A DNA stretch of 64,000 nt from Shewanella woodyi ATCC 51908 (GTDB lineage: Bacteria > Pseudomonadota > Gammaproteobacteria > Enterobacterales > Shewanellaceae): assembly GCF_000019525.1 (NCBI RefSeq), contig NC_010506.1, positions 62,001 to 126,000 of the forward strand, written 5' to 3'. The notes under the pieces were generated by a model. It made no database searches, was not told the DNA's origin, and saw only the letters and a list, made by a program, of their open reading frames with translations. This document shows positions 37,563 through 45,594 of this stretch, piece after piece; within the stretch, counting starts at the first letter, position 1, and the number at the start of each line of letters is the position of its first letter. The translations under genes and the position numbers were made by a program.

Positions 37563-38954
37563 ATGGTAGCAATTGATATGAATATATTAATAGCTGGAGT
37601 TGTACTTTGCTTTATTGGTATCTCGGCATTATTTTTTACTCTAAAGAAGCGTAAATCAATTCTCCTTACAGCAACTAAAGAAGCTGAAACACTTCTTTCC
37701 CAAAGCCAAGCTAAAGCAAGTAATATCGTTAATTCTGCTGAGAAAACGAAGAAAAACCTGTTAGATGAAGCTGAAAATAGAAAAAGATTCTTGTTAGAAG
37801 AAGCTGAGCAAGGAGTTATTCCTTTCCATGAAAGAGTTGAACGCTTAAAGCTTGCAGATAAAGAAATAACTTCTCGCCTTAAGCAATCAAGATCCATCAT
37901 TGATGATATTACAGATAAAAGCTGTTCTCATGCCGCAGACATAGAATTATTAACAGAAGAAGATCTCCTTTCAAGTCAATCTTATCAAGATGATAGAAAA
38001 GATGTGAAGGCTAGATTAAAGAAATTAGCTGTGAATGCGATCGATGGTGTTAGAGGAAGCGGTTCAAATGTAAATATCGGGAAGTTTGTTTCTATTTCTG
38101 CTAAAGCAGACATGGCTGGAGCATTGCTATTAACTACAGTAGAGATGCTTTGCACTAAGACTAATGCAAACAATGGACACCAAGCCTTAGAAAAGTTATC
38201 GGAGTCTATTATTGCAACAGAAGCTTTGATTAAATGTATTGATAGCAGAGCTACAATCAATCAAGAATTTAAAGCTTTACTCATCAAAAGGCTAGAAATA
38301 GAGATTCATTTTAAAAAAGCAAAACAGCTGGCCAAGGAAGAGCAGAGAGAATTAAGGGAGCAAGAGAAAGAAGAGAGAAATGCAAGGCAAGAAGCAGAGC
38401 GAATTCAGAAAGAAGCAGAAAAAGAAGAGAGAATAAAAAGCGATGCAATTGCAGAACTTGAAAAGAAAATGGCTGAAAAATCTGATGCAGAAAAAGCAAT
38501 TTATCAAGAAGAGTTAAATCGATTAAAACTAGAGCTTGAAGAAGCCCATCAAAAATTTGAAAGGGCTAAAAGTCGCGCGCAAGAAACTAAACAGGGTCAC
38601 GTATACGTTATATCAAATATTGGCAGTTTTGGAGAAGATATACTTAAAATTGGTATGACTAGAAGAATGGACCCTATGGACAGAGTTAAAGAGCTTAGTG
38701 ATGCAAGTGTTCCTTTTACATTCGATGTTCATGCTTTAATTGAGTCTGATGACGCACCTAATTTAGAATCTACTTTGCACAAGGTTTTCGATGATAAACG
38801 TGTGAATAAGGTCAATCGCAGAAAAGAATACTTCAATGTGAACCTTAGTGAAATTGAGCAAGAGCTCCAAAGGTTAGATATTAATGCGCTAATAAATAAA
38901 GTAGCTAGTGCTGATGAATATTACCAGTCTATAAGACTTGAAAAGTGCTTGTAA
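37563..38954 (+). CDS. DUF4041 / T5orf172 (GIY-YIG-like) domain protein
   Basis: This 463-residue protein has one N-terminal membrane helix (about residues 6-25), a coiled-coil stretch (ATKEAETLLSQSQ...), a DUF4041-like middle (about residues 100-230) and a long Glu/Lys-rich coil (240-330). The C-terminal T5orf172/MUG113 domain (GHVYVISNIGSFGEDILKIGMTRR...RRKEYFNV) is a relative of GIY-YIG nucleases, with the Y-V-I start, KIGMT, Glu/His region and terminal EYF as expected. Such proteins occur with phages and mobile defence loci. AAGGA lies nine bases before ATG 37563. ATG 37554 lacks useful spacing. No partner gene is adjacent. Confidence 0.8.
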   Translation: MVAIDMNILIAGVVLCFIGISALFFTLKKRKSILLTATKEAETLLSQSQAKASNIVNSAEKTKKNLLDEAENRKRFLLEEAEQGVIPFHERVERLKLADKEITSRLKQSRSIIDDITDKSCSHAADIELLTEEDLLSSQSYQDDRKDVKARLKKLAVNAIDGVRGSGSNVNIGKFVSISAKADMAGALLLTTVEMLCTKTNANNGHQALEKLSESIIATEALIKCIDSRATINQEFKALLIKRLEIEIHFKKAKQLAKEEQRELREQEKEERNARQEAERIQKEAEKEERIKSDAIAELEKKMAEKSDAEKAIYQEELNRLKLELEEAHQKFERAKSRAQETKQGHVYVISNIGSFGEDILKIGMTRRMDPMDRVKELSDASVPFTFDVHALIESDDAPNLESTLHKVFDDKRVNKVNRRKEYFNVNLSEIEQELQRLDINALINKVASADEYYQSIRLEKCL

Positions 38955-39185
38955 TAAAGAGATAAACACTCAGGTGTAGATGCGGCAGTGAGCTTTGATG
39001 ACAAGGCCGATAATGTTCTCGATATTATTCGGCATTTCCTACTATCCGTGTGGGTTAGATGTCATCGTAGAGACTACAGGGATTGTACTTTACAACGATA
39101 TCCCTATCTACAAACAAAGGGGTCGTAGCCAATTAGCCAAAATCGAAGAGATAAACACTCAGGTGTGAACGCGGCTGTGACCTTT

Positions 39186-39223
39186 GGTTTCATGGATGAA
39201 ACCGTAGAGCGCCCATGGATGGG
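39186..39223 (+). repeat. Repeat with two GGA-loop hairpins, second locus
   Basis: GGTTTCA-TGGA-TGAAACC (39186-39203) and CCCA-TGGA-TGGG (39212-39223) follow each other on the plus strand and present GGA in their loops, like the pair at 34186-34224. A GTGTCACAG segment follows. Confidence 0.55.
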
Positions 39224-39316
39224 TTTACAGCGTGTCACAGAAGTGTTTGCACGTTGGCCTGCTGCAAGCAATAAGTAGCAATATAGTCATGGTGTTCGGA
39301 TTATCGCCAAACACCA

Positions 39317-39372
39317 AACCTGCCCAATGAACCCCTACAAAAAGTTACTTGTAACTTGCTATCAGGCAAGTT
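39317..39372. repeat. AACCTGCC hairpin repeat, copy 2
   Basis: AACCTGCCCAATGAACCCC and CTATCAGGCAAGTT flank a short CTTGTAACTTG centre, matching the copy at 21321. Confidence 0.6.
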
Positions 39373-39494
39373 CTCTAATGCCGTCTCACAGAAGTATCTG
39401 CACATAAGGTCGCTCCTTGGCATCCTTGCACGGCACCCACGGCAGGTGATAAACACCATTGAAGCTATGGTTACCAACAAACCATCAAAAATAT

Positions 39495-39574
39495 AACCTG
39501 CCTAATGAACCCCAAAAAAGATACTTCACCACTTACTATCTGGTAAGTGACTAAAACTTGTTATCAGGCAAGTT
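39495..39574. repeat. AACCTGCC hairpin repeat, copy 3, reaching the moaA stop
   Basis: AACCTGCCTAATGAACCCC at 39495 and TTATCAGGCAAGTT ending at 39574, with a partial internal repetition (CTATCTGGTAAGTGACTAA). It overlaps the first bases of the moaA stop codon region. Confidence 0.6.
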
Positions 39575-40559
39575 AACCCCCAGTTGCATTCATAAACCGC
39601 AATATCTGCACATCGCCCTCATCCCCAAACACATGTTCTTTCGGTTTACGCTTAATCGCCTCTAAAATCGTGGTTTTTAACCGCTCAATATCGCCGGGGA
39701 ACTCACGCACGATAGCTTTGAGATCCACCGAGTGTTCGTTGCCTAAACAGAGGAGTAGGCGACCTTCAACCGTAACGCGTACTCGATTGCACTCATGGCA
39801 GAAGTTATTGCTGTGGGGGGAGATAAAGCCCACATGGATTGAGCTGCCTGGCATAGTGTAATAGCGTGCGGGGCCGCCGGTGCGTTTGTCCGATACCGTG
39901 AGCGGGTAGCGCTGTGAGATGATAGCTTTAACCTCTTCACTGCTGCAGTGACGGCTTTTCTTGCGCTCATCAATTATGCCTAAGGGCATCTCTTCGATAA
40001 ACGCGATATCTAGTTCTCGACCACGACAAAACTCGATAAGATCGAGTACTTCATCATCATTTTGTCCACGAAGGATCACCGCGTTGATCTTGATGCGTTT
40101 AAAGCCTGCGGCCTTGGCGGCGTCTATCCCTTGTATCACCCGCTCAAGTTTGCCATTGCGGGTCAGATCGGTAAAAAGCTCAGGTTTGAGGGTGTCCAAG
40201 CTGATGTTTAATCTTGCTAATCCTGAGCCTCGCATCTTCTGGGCAAACTTGGTGAGTCTGGAGCCGTTGGTGGTCATAGAGAGCTCAGTGAGTCCTGGAA
40301 GCTCGCCTAAGAGCTTAACTAACCGATCGCAGTCGGTGCGAACCAGCGGCTCTCCGCCAGTTAAGCGGATCTTTTTAACGCCTAGTTCGGTAAAGGCTTG
40401 GCCTACCCAAGCTAGTTCTTCGAGGCTTAATACCTGATCTCGTTCGAGAAAGCAGGGGTCTTCGCTCATGCAGTAAACACAGCGAAAATCGCATCTATCG
40501 GTAACAGAGAGACGCAGGTATTCCACCGTACGTCCGAAGGTGTCGACGATTAAACTCAT
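39573..40559 (-). CDS. moaA: GTP 3',8-cyclase MoaA
   Basis: This 328-residue radical-SAM enzyme starts molybdopterin synthesis by converting GTP to the cyclised precursor used to form cPMP. The N-terminal cluster site CDFRCVYCMSE and the C-terminal 4Fe-4S site (CHECNRVRVTVEGRLLLC) are both complete. The protein ends in Gly-Gly, essential for activity in the family. It is the last gene of the tup-mob-moe operon, 21 bases after mobB/moeA. The partner moaC and moaE/D genes are not in the window. Confidence 0.95.
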   Translation of the reverse strand: MSLIVDTFGRTVEYLRLSVTDRCDFRCVYCMSEDPCFLERDQVLSLEELAWVGQAFTELGVKKIRLTGGEPLVRTDCDRLVKLLGELPGLTELSMTTNGSRLTKFAQKMRGSGLARLNISLDTLKPELFTDLTRNGKLERVIQGIDAAKAAGFKRIKINAVILRGQNDDEVLDLIEFCRGRELDIAFIEEMPLGIIDERKKSRHCSSEEVKAIISQRYPLTVSDKRTGGPARYYTMPGSSIHVGFISPHSNNFCHECNRVRVTVEGRLLLCLGNEHSVDLKAIVREFPGDIERLKTTILEAIKRKPKEHVFGDEGDVQILRFMNATGG

Positions 40560-40580
40560 ATTAGAACCCTACAGAGTTAC

Positions 40581-42386
40581 CTATAAAAGGTCGGCAAAAG
40601 GTTGAATGTAAACGGTATCACCTGGATTCAACTGTTCATCTTGTTCACCGATAACGACGAAACAGTTTCCCTTTACCATTGAGCTCAACATCCCTGAACC
40701 TTGTGCACCTGTAGTGGTTACATGTAGCTTGCCATCTGCCGCTAAGTGAAATACACCTCGAGTAAACTCGGTGCGTCCGACACGGCTGCGCATCTTGCAA
40801 TCGGCAACAGCGGGAACCATGGTCTGGCTCCAGTTTTTCTCGCCCGCAAGCTTTCTTAGGGCGGGTTGGACAAATTGCATAAAGGAGACCATAACGGCAA
40901 CTGGGTTACCCGGTAAGCCGAAGAAGAGGCTGTCACCTATCTGTCCGAAGGCCAAAGGCCTGCCAGGACGCATATTGATGCGCCAGAAGTTAATCTGTCC
41001 CACTTTTTCTAGAGCCAGCTTGATAAAGTCGGCATCGCCAACGGAAACTCCACCTGAGCTGATCACCACATCGGCTTTTACCGCCGCTTGGCTCAGTGCA
41101 TCTGCTAGTGCCTCTTCTGAGTCATGTATGATGCCTAAATCGATCACCTCACAACCTAGCTTTCTTGCCATCGATTTTATGGTAAAGCGGTTTGAGTCGT
41201 AGATGCAGCTTGCTTTGAGTGGTTCACCGGGCTCACACACTTCATCACCAGTTGAGAACACGGCGACTTTAGGGCGTCTAAATACCGGCAGTTTGCCAAA
41301 ACCTAGTGAGGCGAGCATACCTTGCTCTGGTGCCTGCAGGCGGTTATGAGCCGCTAGCGCTGTTTTGCCTTTAGCGATATCTTCACCTGCCAGTCTGACA
41401 TGTTGACCTAAGGTGATATCACCTTGAAAGCTCACATTGTTGCCGCTCTCTGTTGCCAACTCTTTCATCTGCACGGTATCAGCACCTGCGGGTACTGGTG
41501 CGCCTGTCATGATGCGTACAGCTTCACCAGCTTGCAGGGTGCCAGCATATTGGTGACCCGCCATCACATCGGCGACTAAGGTGTAGCTTTCTAACATGGG
41601 CTCAGAGTAGTTAAACGCATAACCGTCCATGGCCGAGTTGGTCTGTTGAGGTACATCTACTGGTGAGATTGCATCTTGGGCGAGTACGCGGCCATTGAGT
41701 TCGTCGAGTTCGACAAGCTTGTGCTCAGTTACAGGGGTCACATAGGAGAGTATTTTCTCTATGCCTTGGCAGACTGAAAGTGTTTTGCTGCTATCGAGTT
41801 CGCAGCCGCACTCCGGGGTTTGGGGCGTTAAAGGTAGCTTGCTGGTGGGCTGCCAGTTTTGAGCATATTCGATAACGAAGTCGGCTATCTGGCCTACGTC
41901 ATTGATATCGAGTCGGCGTAGTTCGCTAGGAACTTGTGTGTCGTCACAGCAGGCGATCGCTTGAATATTGCTGTCGTGGGTATGAATAAAGGGTTTTCCG
42001 TGGGCGGCACGGTGAAGCTCTATCTTAGGCAGCTCAAGCTTTTTAAATCCCTCGACGAGTACGATATCGACGGCGTCTTGCTCAATCTGCTGCAGTAGGT
42101 GAGGCAGTTCGGGCGCTTCATCGACCTCATCTTCTGTCATCAATGCCCAACGTATATGGGAGGCGACCAACATCTGTCTTGCGCCAGCTTTGCGCATCTC
42201 GTAACTGTCTTTACCGGGAATATCCACATCGAAGTTATGATGAGCATGCTTAATGACGGCGAGTTTTATGCCGCGATTATTCAGCTCAGGAATGAGCTTC
42301 TTCAGCAGAGTGGTTTTTCCTGTGCCACTGTAGGCACAAAATCCGAGGACAGGGATCGACAGCGGATTGGTAAAGGGAGTAGACAT
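40581..42386 (-). CDS. MobB-MoeA fusion protein
   Basis: This 601-residue protein joins two molybdenum-cofactor proteins. Residues 1-170 are MobB-like, with Walker A FCAYSGTGKTTLL and VIKHAHHNFDVDIPGKDS, a GTP-binding adaptor for MGD formation. From about 205 it is MoeA (NSAMDGYAFNYSEP, GGVSVGDADF, PGRPLAFG and FFGLPGNPVAV), which inserts molybdate into adenylated molybdopterin. A linker with CGCELDSSK lies between. Both halves look complete. The gene is between mobA (14 bases) and moaA, so the late steps of cofactor synthesis share one transcript with the transporter. Confidence 0.93.
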   Translation of the reverse strand: MSTPFTNPLSIPVLGFCAYSGTGKTTLLKKLIPELNNRGIKLAVIKHAHHNFDVDIPGKDSYEMRKAGARQMLVASHIRWALMTEDEVDEAPELPHLLQQIEQDAVDIVLVEGFKKLELPKIELHRAAHGKPFIHTHDSNIQAIACCDDTQVPSELRRLDINDVGQIADFVIEYAQNWQPTSKLPLTPQTPECGCELDSSKTLSVCQGIEKILSYVTPVTEHKLVELDELNGRVLAQDAISPVDVPQQTNSAMDGYAFNYSEPMLESYTLVADVMAGHQYAGTLQAGEAVRIMTGAPVPAGADTVQMKELATESGNNVSFQGDITLGQHVRLAGEDIAKGKTALAAHNRLQAPEQGMLASLGFGKLPVFRRPKVAVFSTGDEVCEPGEPLKASCIYDSNRFTIKSMARKLGCEVIDLGIIHDSEEALADALSQAAVKADVVISSGGVSVGDADFIKLALEKVGQINFWRINMRPGRPLAFGQIGDSLFFGLPGNPVAVMVSFMQFVQPALRKLAGEKNWSQTMVPAVADCKMRSRVGRTEFTRGVFHLAADGKLHVTTTGAQGSGMLSSMVKGNCFVVIGEQDEQLNPGDTVYIQPFADLL

Positions 42387-42400
42387 TGATACCTCGAATA

Positions 42401-42991
42401 TTATTTGGCAATTGCCTCAGCAAGTTGTTGTTTTTGTTCTGGCGTATTCACATTAATAAAGGCATTAGGTTGATCTGAAAATTCGGTCACGACACAGTGA
42501 TGTTTAGCGTACCAAAAATCTATTTTACGCTCGCCACCATCTAAAAATGCCTTCATGGAGTCACGTAAACTGGGTTTTAACAGCAGTACGACAGGCTGTT
42601 CGCGTTTTCCATCGCTTGCCACGGCAAGCTCAGCGCCCTCACTCTGGATTTTAGTCAGCATACGCTCAACAAGATCTAAAGGTAACAGTGGGCAATCACA
42701 AGGAACCACTAACAGATAATCTGCTTGAGTCTGTCCCATGGCGGTGATCATACCAGCCAACGGCCCTAAGTAGCCTGAGTCTTCATCGCTGAAAACCGGG
42801 TAACCTAAGTCAGCATAACGACTTTGGTTACGATTTGCGTTGATCATGATCTCCTTAACTTGAGGTTTTATCCGATCTATCGAATGTTCTATCATAGGCT
42901 TGTCTAATAGCTCGACTAAACCTTTGTCGTTCCCACCCATACGTCTGGCCATGCCGCCAGCTAAGATGACAGCATCAATTCGCAATGACAT
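42401..42991 (-). CDS. mobA: Molybdenum cofactor guanylyltransferase
   Basis: This 196-residue enzyme attaches GMP to Mo-molybdopterin to make MGD for DMSO-reductase-type enzymes. The N-terminal [16 protein letters not shown] is the GTP-binding loop, followed by [10 protein letters not shown] with the metal Asp and INVNTPEQ near the end. ATG 42991 ([13 protein letters not shown]) has AGGA nine bases upstream. The longer frame to 43072 lies inside tupC in another frame and is rejected. The start overlaps the tupC 3' end by 17 bases, indicating translational coupling. Confidence 0.94.
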   Translation of the reverse strand: MSLRIDAVILAGGMARRMGGNDKGLVELLDKPMIEHSIDRIKPQVKEIMINANRNQSRYADLGYPVFSDEDSGYLGPLAGMITAMGQTQADYLLVVPCDCPLLPLDLVERMLTKIQSEGAELAVASDGKREQPVVLLLKPSLRDSMKAFLDGGERKIDFWYAKHHCVVTEFSDQPNAFINVNTPEQKQQLAEAIAK

Positions 42992-43694
42992 ATCTTGGTT
43001 CCTGTAATGTTGTTTGGGGACTCGTGGCGCAGCTTGCATCGTTAATTGATGAGCTAATACCTTGATTCTCAATACGCCAGTTTTGGTCGCATAAACTAGT
43101 TAGTGCGCAAGATTGATGGCTACTGACTAGCATTCCTGTACCTAGCTGTTGCAGATCTTTGACCATAGCTAAGACTAACTCTTGAGAGTAGGTGTCCATG
43201 TTAGAGGTCGGCTCATCTAGCATGAGTAACTTGGGTTGCATAATCCAAGCTCTGGCGATAGCCAGACGCTGCCGCTCACCACCAGATAGACTAGAGGCTG
43301 CTTGCTTAGTGAGATGAGTCAGGCCTGCTTTTTCTATCGCATCCTGGGTTCTTTGCTCTATAAGCTGTTTGCTTATGGTGCAAAATGGGTGCGGGTAGCG
43401 CAGGTTGTACTCAACACTGCCATCGAACAGGTAGGGGTGTTGGTGCAGATAAACTGCCTTGCCCAGCAGAGAGTTTGAACGCCACCAAGGCAGTGGTGCG
43501 AAGCCTTGAGTGGTGATTTGACCTTTGGTTGGTGCAATCAAGCCTGCTAGCATCTTCATCAAGGTGGTTTTGCCACTGCCGTTATCACCTTGCAGGTGTA
43601 CGGTTTGACCTTGAGAGAGCTGTATTCTCTCGACGGCGAAGAGCCTGCGCTCACCAAAGCGCATCTCGATATTTTGAGCGATCACTTTAACCAT
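42975..43694 (-). CDS. tupC: Tungstate/molybdate ABC transporter ATP-binding protein
   Basis: This 239-residue ABC ATPase has Walker [15 protein letters not shown], signature [15 protein letters not shown], Walker [13 protein letters not shown] and a switch His in VSSHQSC. It powers the TupB permease. The substrate is inferred from tupA and from the molybdenum-cofactor genes downstream, not from the ATPase itself. It lacks the C-terminal TOBE domain of ModC. It begins 3 bases after tupB. Confidence 0.9.
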   Translation of the reverse strand: MVKVIAQNIEMRFGERRLFAVERIQLSQGQTVHLQGDNGSGKTTLMKMLAGLIAPTKGQITTQGFAPLPWWRSNSLLGKAVYLHQHPYLFDGSVEYNLRYPHPFCTISKQLIEQRTQDAIEKAGLTHLTKQAASSLSGGERQRLAIARAWIMQPKLLMLDEPTSNMDTYSQELVLAMVKDLQQLGTGMLVSSHQSCALTSLCDQNWRIENQGISSSINDASCATSPQTTLQEPRYVIAN

Positions 43695-43697
43695 ATC

Positions 43698-44405
43698 TTA
43701 ATGGCTCCTCGGCTCAGCTTTTCCCCTTAGCGTACCTAAGGTGAAGTTGAGAACAAGTGACAGGATAAGCAGCACTAAGCCAAGCGCTATCGCTTGTGCA
43801 AAGTCCCCTTTACTGGTTTCCAAGGCGATGGCCGTGGGTATATTACGGGTGACATCGGCAATGTTACCTCCCACCATCATTGAGCAGCCTATTTCAGTTA
43901 ATATTCGGCTAAATCCCGCGACGATGGCCAGCAGTAGAGGCACTTTTAGCTCTCTGCAGAGTGTCCAGATGGATCTGAACCAAGAGGCGCCTAAGGTACG
44001 TGATGTTTCCCATGCACGCCTATCGACACTAGTAAAAGCGGCTTGGCTCATCGAGACTAGCACGGGGGCGCAGATCAGCATCTGACCCAGTATCATCCCC
44101 TTTTGCGTGAATAGCCATCTTAGATCGCCCAAGGGACCCATGCGAGTCAGCATTAGGTAAACCAGTAGACCGATAACGACTGTGGGGATCGATTGCAGGG
44201 TTTGGATCATATTGGTGATAAACCAGCGTCCGCGAAACCGTCCGAAAGCCAGAATAAAACCCAATATCATTGAGGGAAGTAGAGTGATCGCCAGTGCTGC
44301 AAAAGAGACAGAAAAGGAGACAGAAACAATGGACCATACATCTGGATCCAATGAAAACAGCAGGCCTAAGGCCTGCTGTATAAGGGCTAACCAGCCTTCA
44401 TTCAT
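43698..44405 (-). CDS. tupB: Tungstate/molybdate ABC transporter permease
   Basis: This 235-residue inner-membrane permease has about five or six hydrophobic segments and the EAA-like cytoplasmic loop AAFTSVDRRAWETSRTLGASWFRSIW, which contacts the ATPase. Family resemblance is to TupB/WtpB-type permeases of tungstate uptake. It follows tupA after 94 bases that carry an attenuator-like hairpin. The ATG at 44405 gives a natural start. Downstream tupC is nearly abutting. Confidence 0.9.
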   Translation of the reverse strand: MNEGWLALIQQALGLLFSLDPDVWSIVSVSFSVSFAALAITLLPSMILGFILAFGRFRGRWFITNMIQTLQSIPTVVIGLLVYLMLTRMGPLGDLRWLFTQKGMILGQMLICAPVLVSMSQAAFTSVDRRAWETSRTLGASWFRSIWTLCRELKVPLLLAIVAGFSRILTEIGCSMMVGGNIADVTRNIPTAIALETSKGDFAQAIALGLVLLILSLVLNFTLGTLRGKAEPRSH

Positions 44406-44425
44406 CTGTGATACACCAATTTGAA

Positions 44426-44455
44426 AAATGGCGCACCTAGAACATTAGGTGTGCC
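44426..44455 (-). terminator. Attenuator-like hairpin between tupA and tupB
   Basis: On the minus strand GGCACACCTA/TAGGTGCGCC (44455-44446 with 44439-44430; one mismatch) is followed by ATTTTT. It could stop part of the transcripts after tupA, yielding more binding protein than permease, or protect the tupA 3' end. Confidence 0.6.
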
Positions 44456-44499
44456 TGTTACACAAGATTGTAAATAAAAGCTTAAGCAGAACCTTAGGG

Positions 44500-45312
44500 T
44501 CATTCGCTATATGTTGCCTTAAATAGTTGCTCACCTTGAACCTTATAGCTATTAATCATGCCTTGAGCTTCAGCACCGATTAACCAGTCACTAAAGGCAC
44601 GTGCGCCTTTATGATTCAGTTCAGGGTATTTTTCTGGGTTAATTAATACGATCTGATAAGGGTTTGCTAGTGCTTTACCGCCATCATAATCAATCGCAAG
44701 ATCTAATTTTGCTTTATACGCTACAAATGTACCACGATCTGACAGGGTGTAACCCTGAAGCTCGCTAGCCATTAATAGTGTCTTACCCATGCCTTGGCCT
44801 ACGGCTTTGTAGCCATTAAAAGTCAGCGCGATATCGGCATTTTTCCAGATAATTAACTCTTTCATGTTAGTGCCAGAGTTATCGCCACGAGAGATAAAGG
44901 TGGCGCCAGACTTGGCTATTTTAGCAAATGCTTCCTCTGCTGTCTTACTGCCACGGATCTTAGCTGGGTCATTTTTAGGGCCTAAGATCACAAAATCGTT
45001 TTCCATAATGCCACGAGGCAAAATTCCGAAGCCTTCGTTAACGAATTTTGCTTCAGCCGCTGGCGCGTGAGTCATCACTAGATCCACATCGCCTTGGCGA
45101 GCAAGTTTTAATGCTTTGCCTGTGCCTGTTGCTATCACTTGTACTTTATAACCAGTTTCTGCTTCAAATTTAGGCAGTAGGTTTTTCAATAAACCTGAGT
45201 TCTCTGTACTGGTTGTTGTCGCTAACTTGATAATCTCTTCTGCTGTTGCAGGCATAGCTGTGACTAGAGTTGCAGCTAAAGCTAAGCTGAAGATAGATTT
45301 AAGGTTTAACAT
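44500..45312 (-). CDS. tupA: Tungstate/molybdate-binding periplasmic protein
   Basis: This 270-residue protein has a Sec signal peptide (cleaved near ATA/EE, residue 24). The TupA hallmark KLATTTSTENSGLL is present, whose TTTS binds the oxyanion. RGDNSGTNMKEL and SDRGTFVAY are further TupA motifs. It delivers tungstate, possibly also molybdate, to TupBC. Start ATG 45312 has AAGGAG five bases upstream. The frame runs 60 codons further upstream but that part crosses the sigma-54 promoter and is not coding. The gene is first of the operon running to moaA. Confidence 0.94.
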   Translation of the reverse strand: MLNLKSIFSLALAATLVTAMPATAEEIIKLATTTSTENSGLLKNLLPKFEAETGYKVQVIATGTGKALKLARQGDVDLVMTHAPAAEAKFVNEGFGILPRGIMENDFVILGPKNDPAKIRGSKTAEEAFAKIAKSGATFISRGDNSGTNMKELIIWKNADIALTFNGYKAVGQGMGKTLLMASELQGYTLSDRGTFVAYKAKLDLAIDYDGGKALANPYQIVLINPEKYPELNHKGARAFSDWLIGAEAQGMINSYKVQGEQLFKATYSE

Positions 45313-45394
45313 TCTTGCTCCTTGGCGTTTATGGAAATGGCCCTCTGCCAAGATGGACCACTTAAAATTTTGTATTACTCTTAGAGACTTATTT

Positions 45395-45411
45395 AGCAAG
45401 TTGAGTGCCAA
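45395..45411 (-). promoter_or_regulatory. Sigma-54 promoter of the tup-mob-moe-moa operon
   Basis: The minus strand reads TTGGCACTCAACTTGCT (45411-45395). It matches the -24 (TGGCAC) and -12 (TTGCW) elements with the exact five-base spacing. Transcription should start near 45384, about 70 bases before the tupA ATG. The adjacent divergent gene encodes a sigma-54 activator with an intact GAFTGA loop. Confidence 0.85.
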
Positions 45412-45487
45412 CTTATCCTGTCCGATTTTTGCTTCACAAAACATTGGGCTTTGTGATCTCCATCGCAAATAGAAATGGTCCAATACA

Positions 45488-45499
45488 GACATTTTGTCC
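45488..45499. promoter_or_regulatory. Candidate enhancer site GACATTTTGTCC
   Basis: The 12-mer lies about 105-115 bases upstream of the predicted sigma-54 start, a normal activator distance. The same 12-mer occurs at 53717-53728 before the TonB-receptor gene, and a near copy in the opposite orientation at 45570. That the neighbouring response regulator binds it is inference. Confidence 0.5.
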
Positions 45500-45569
45500 C
45501 ACGTGCCTCATTCTTTGGTTCACAGTGACCTATTTGCTCAACTATGGTGATAGAATCACCAGTATATGA

Positions 45570-45581
45570 GTCAAAATGTCC
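45570..45581. promoter_or_regulatory. Second candidate enhancer site GTCAAAATGTCC (inverted)
   Basis: Its complement GGACATTTTGAC shares GACATTTTG with the site at 45488. It lies about 190 bases upstream of the tupA start and only 14 bases before the response-regulator ATG, so it could also mediate autoregulation. Confidence 0.45.
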
Positions 45582-45594
45582 TAAAGAAGACAAT

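Larger units (their letters stand above)
38955..39572. other. Repeat-filled spacer between the DUF4041 gene and moaA
   Basis: It contains a direct repeat of AGAGATAAACACTCAGGTGT (38958-38977 and 39147-39166), two GGA-loop hairpins (39186-39223) and two copies of the AACCTGCC hairpin repeat. No gene could be supported. Confidence 0.6.

Noticed and set aside
39317..39574. AACCTGCC hairpins as integron attC sites
   Set aside because: They lack the RYYYAAC/GTTRRRY core sites and no integrase or cassette genes are near.
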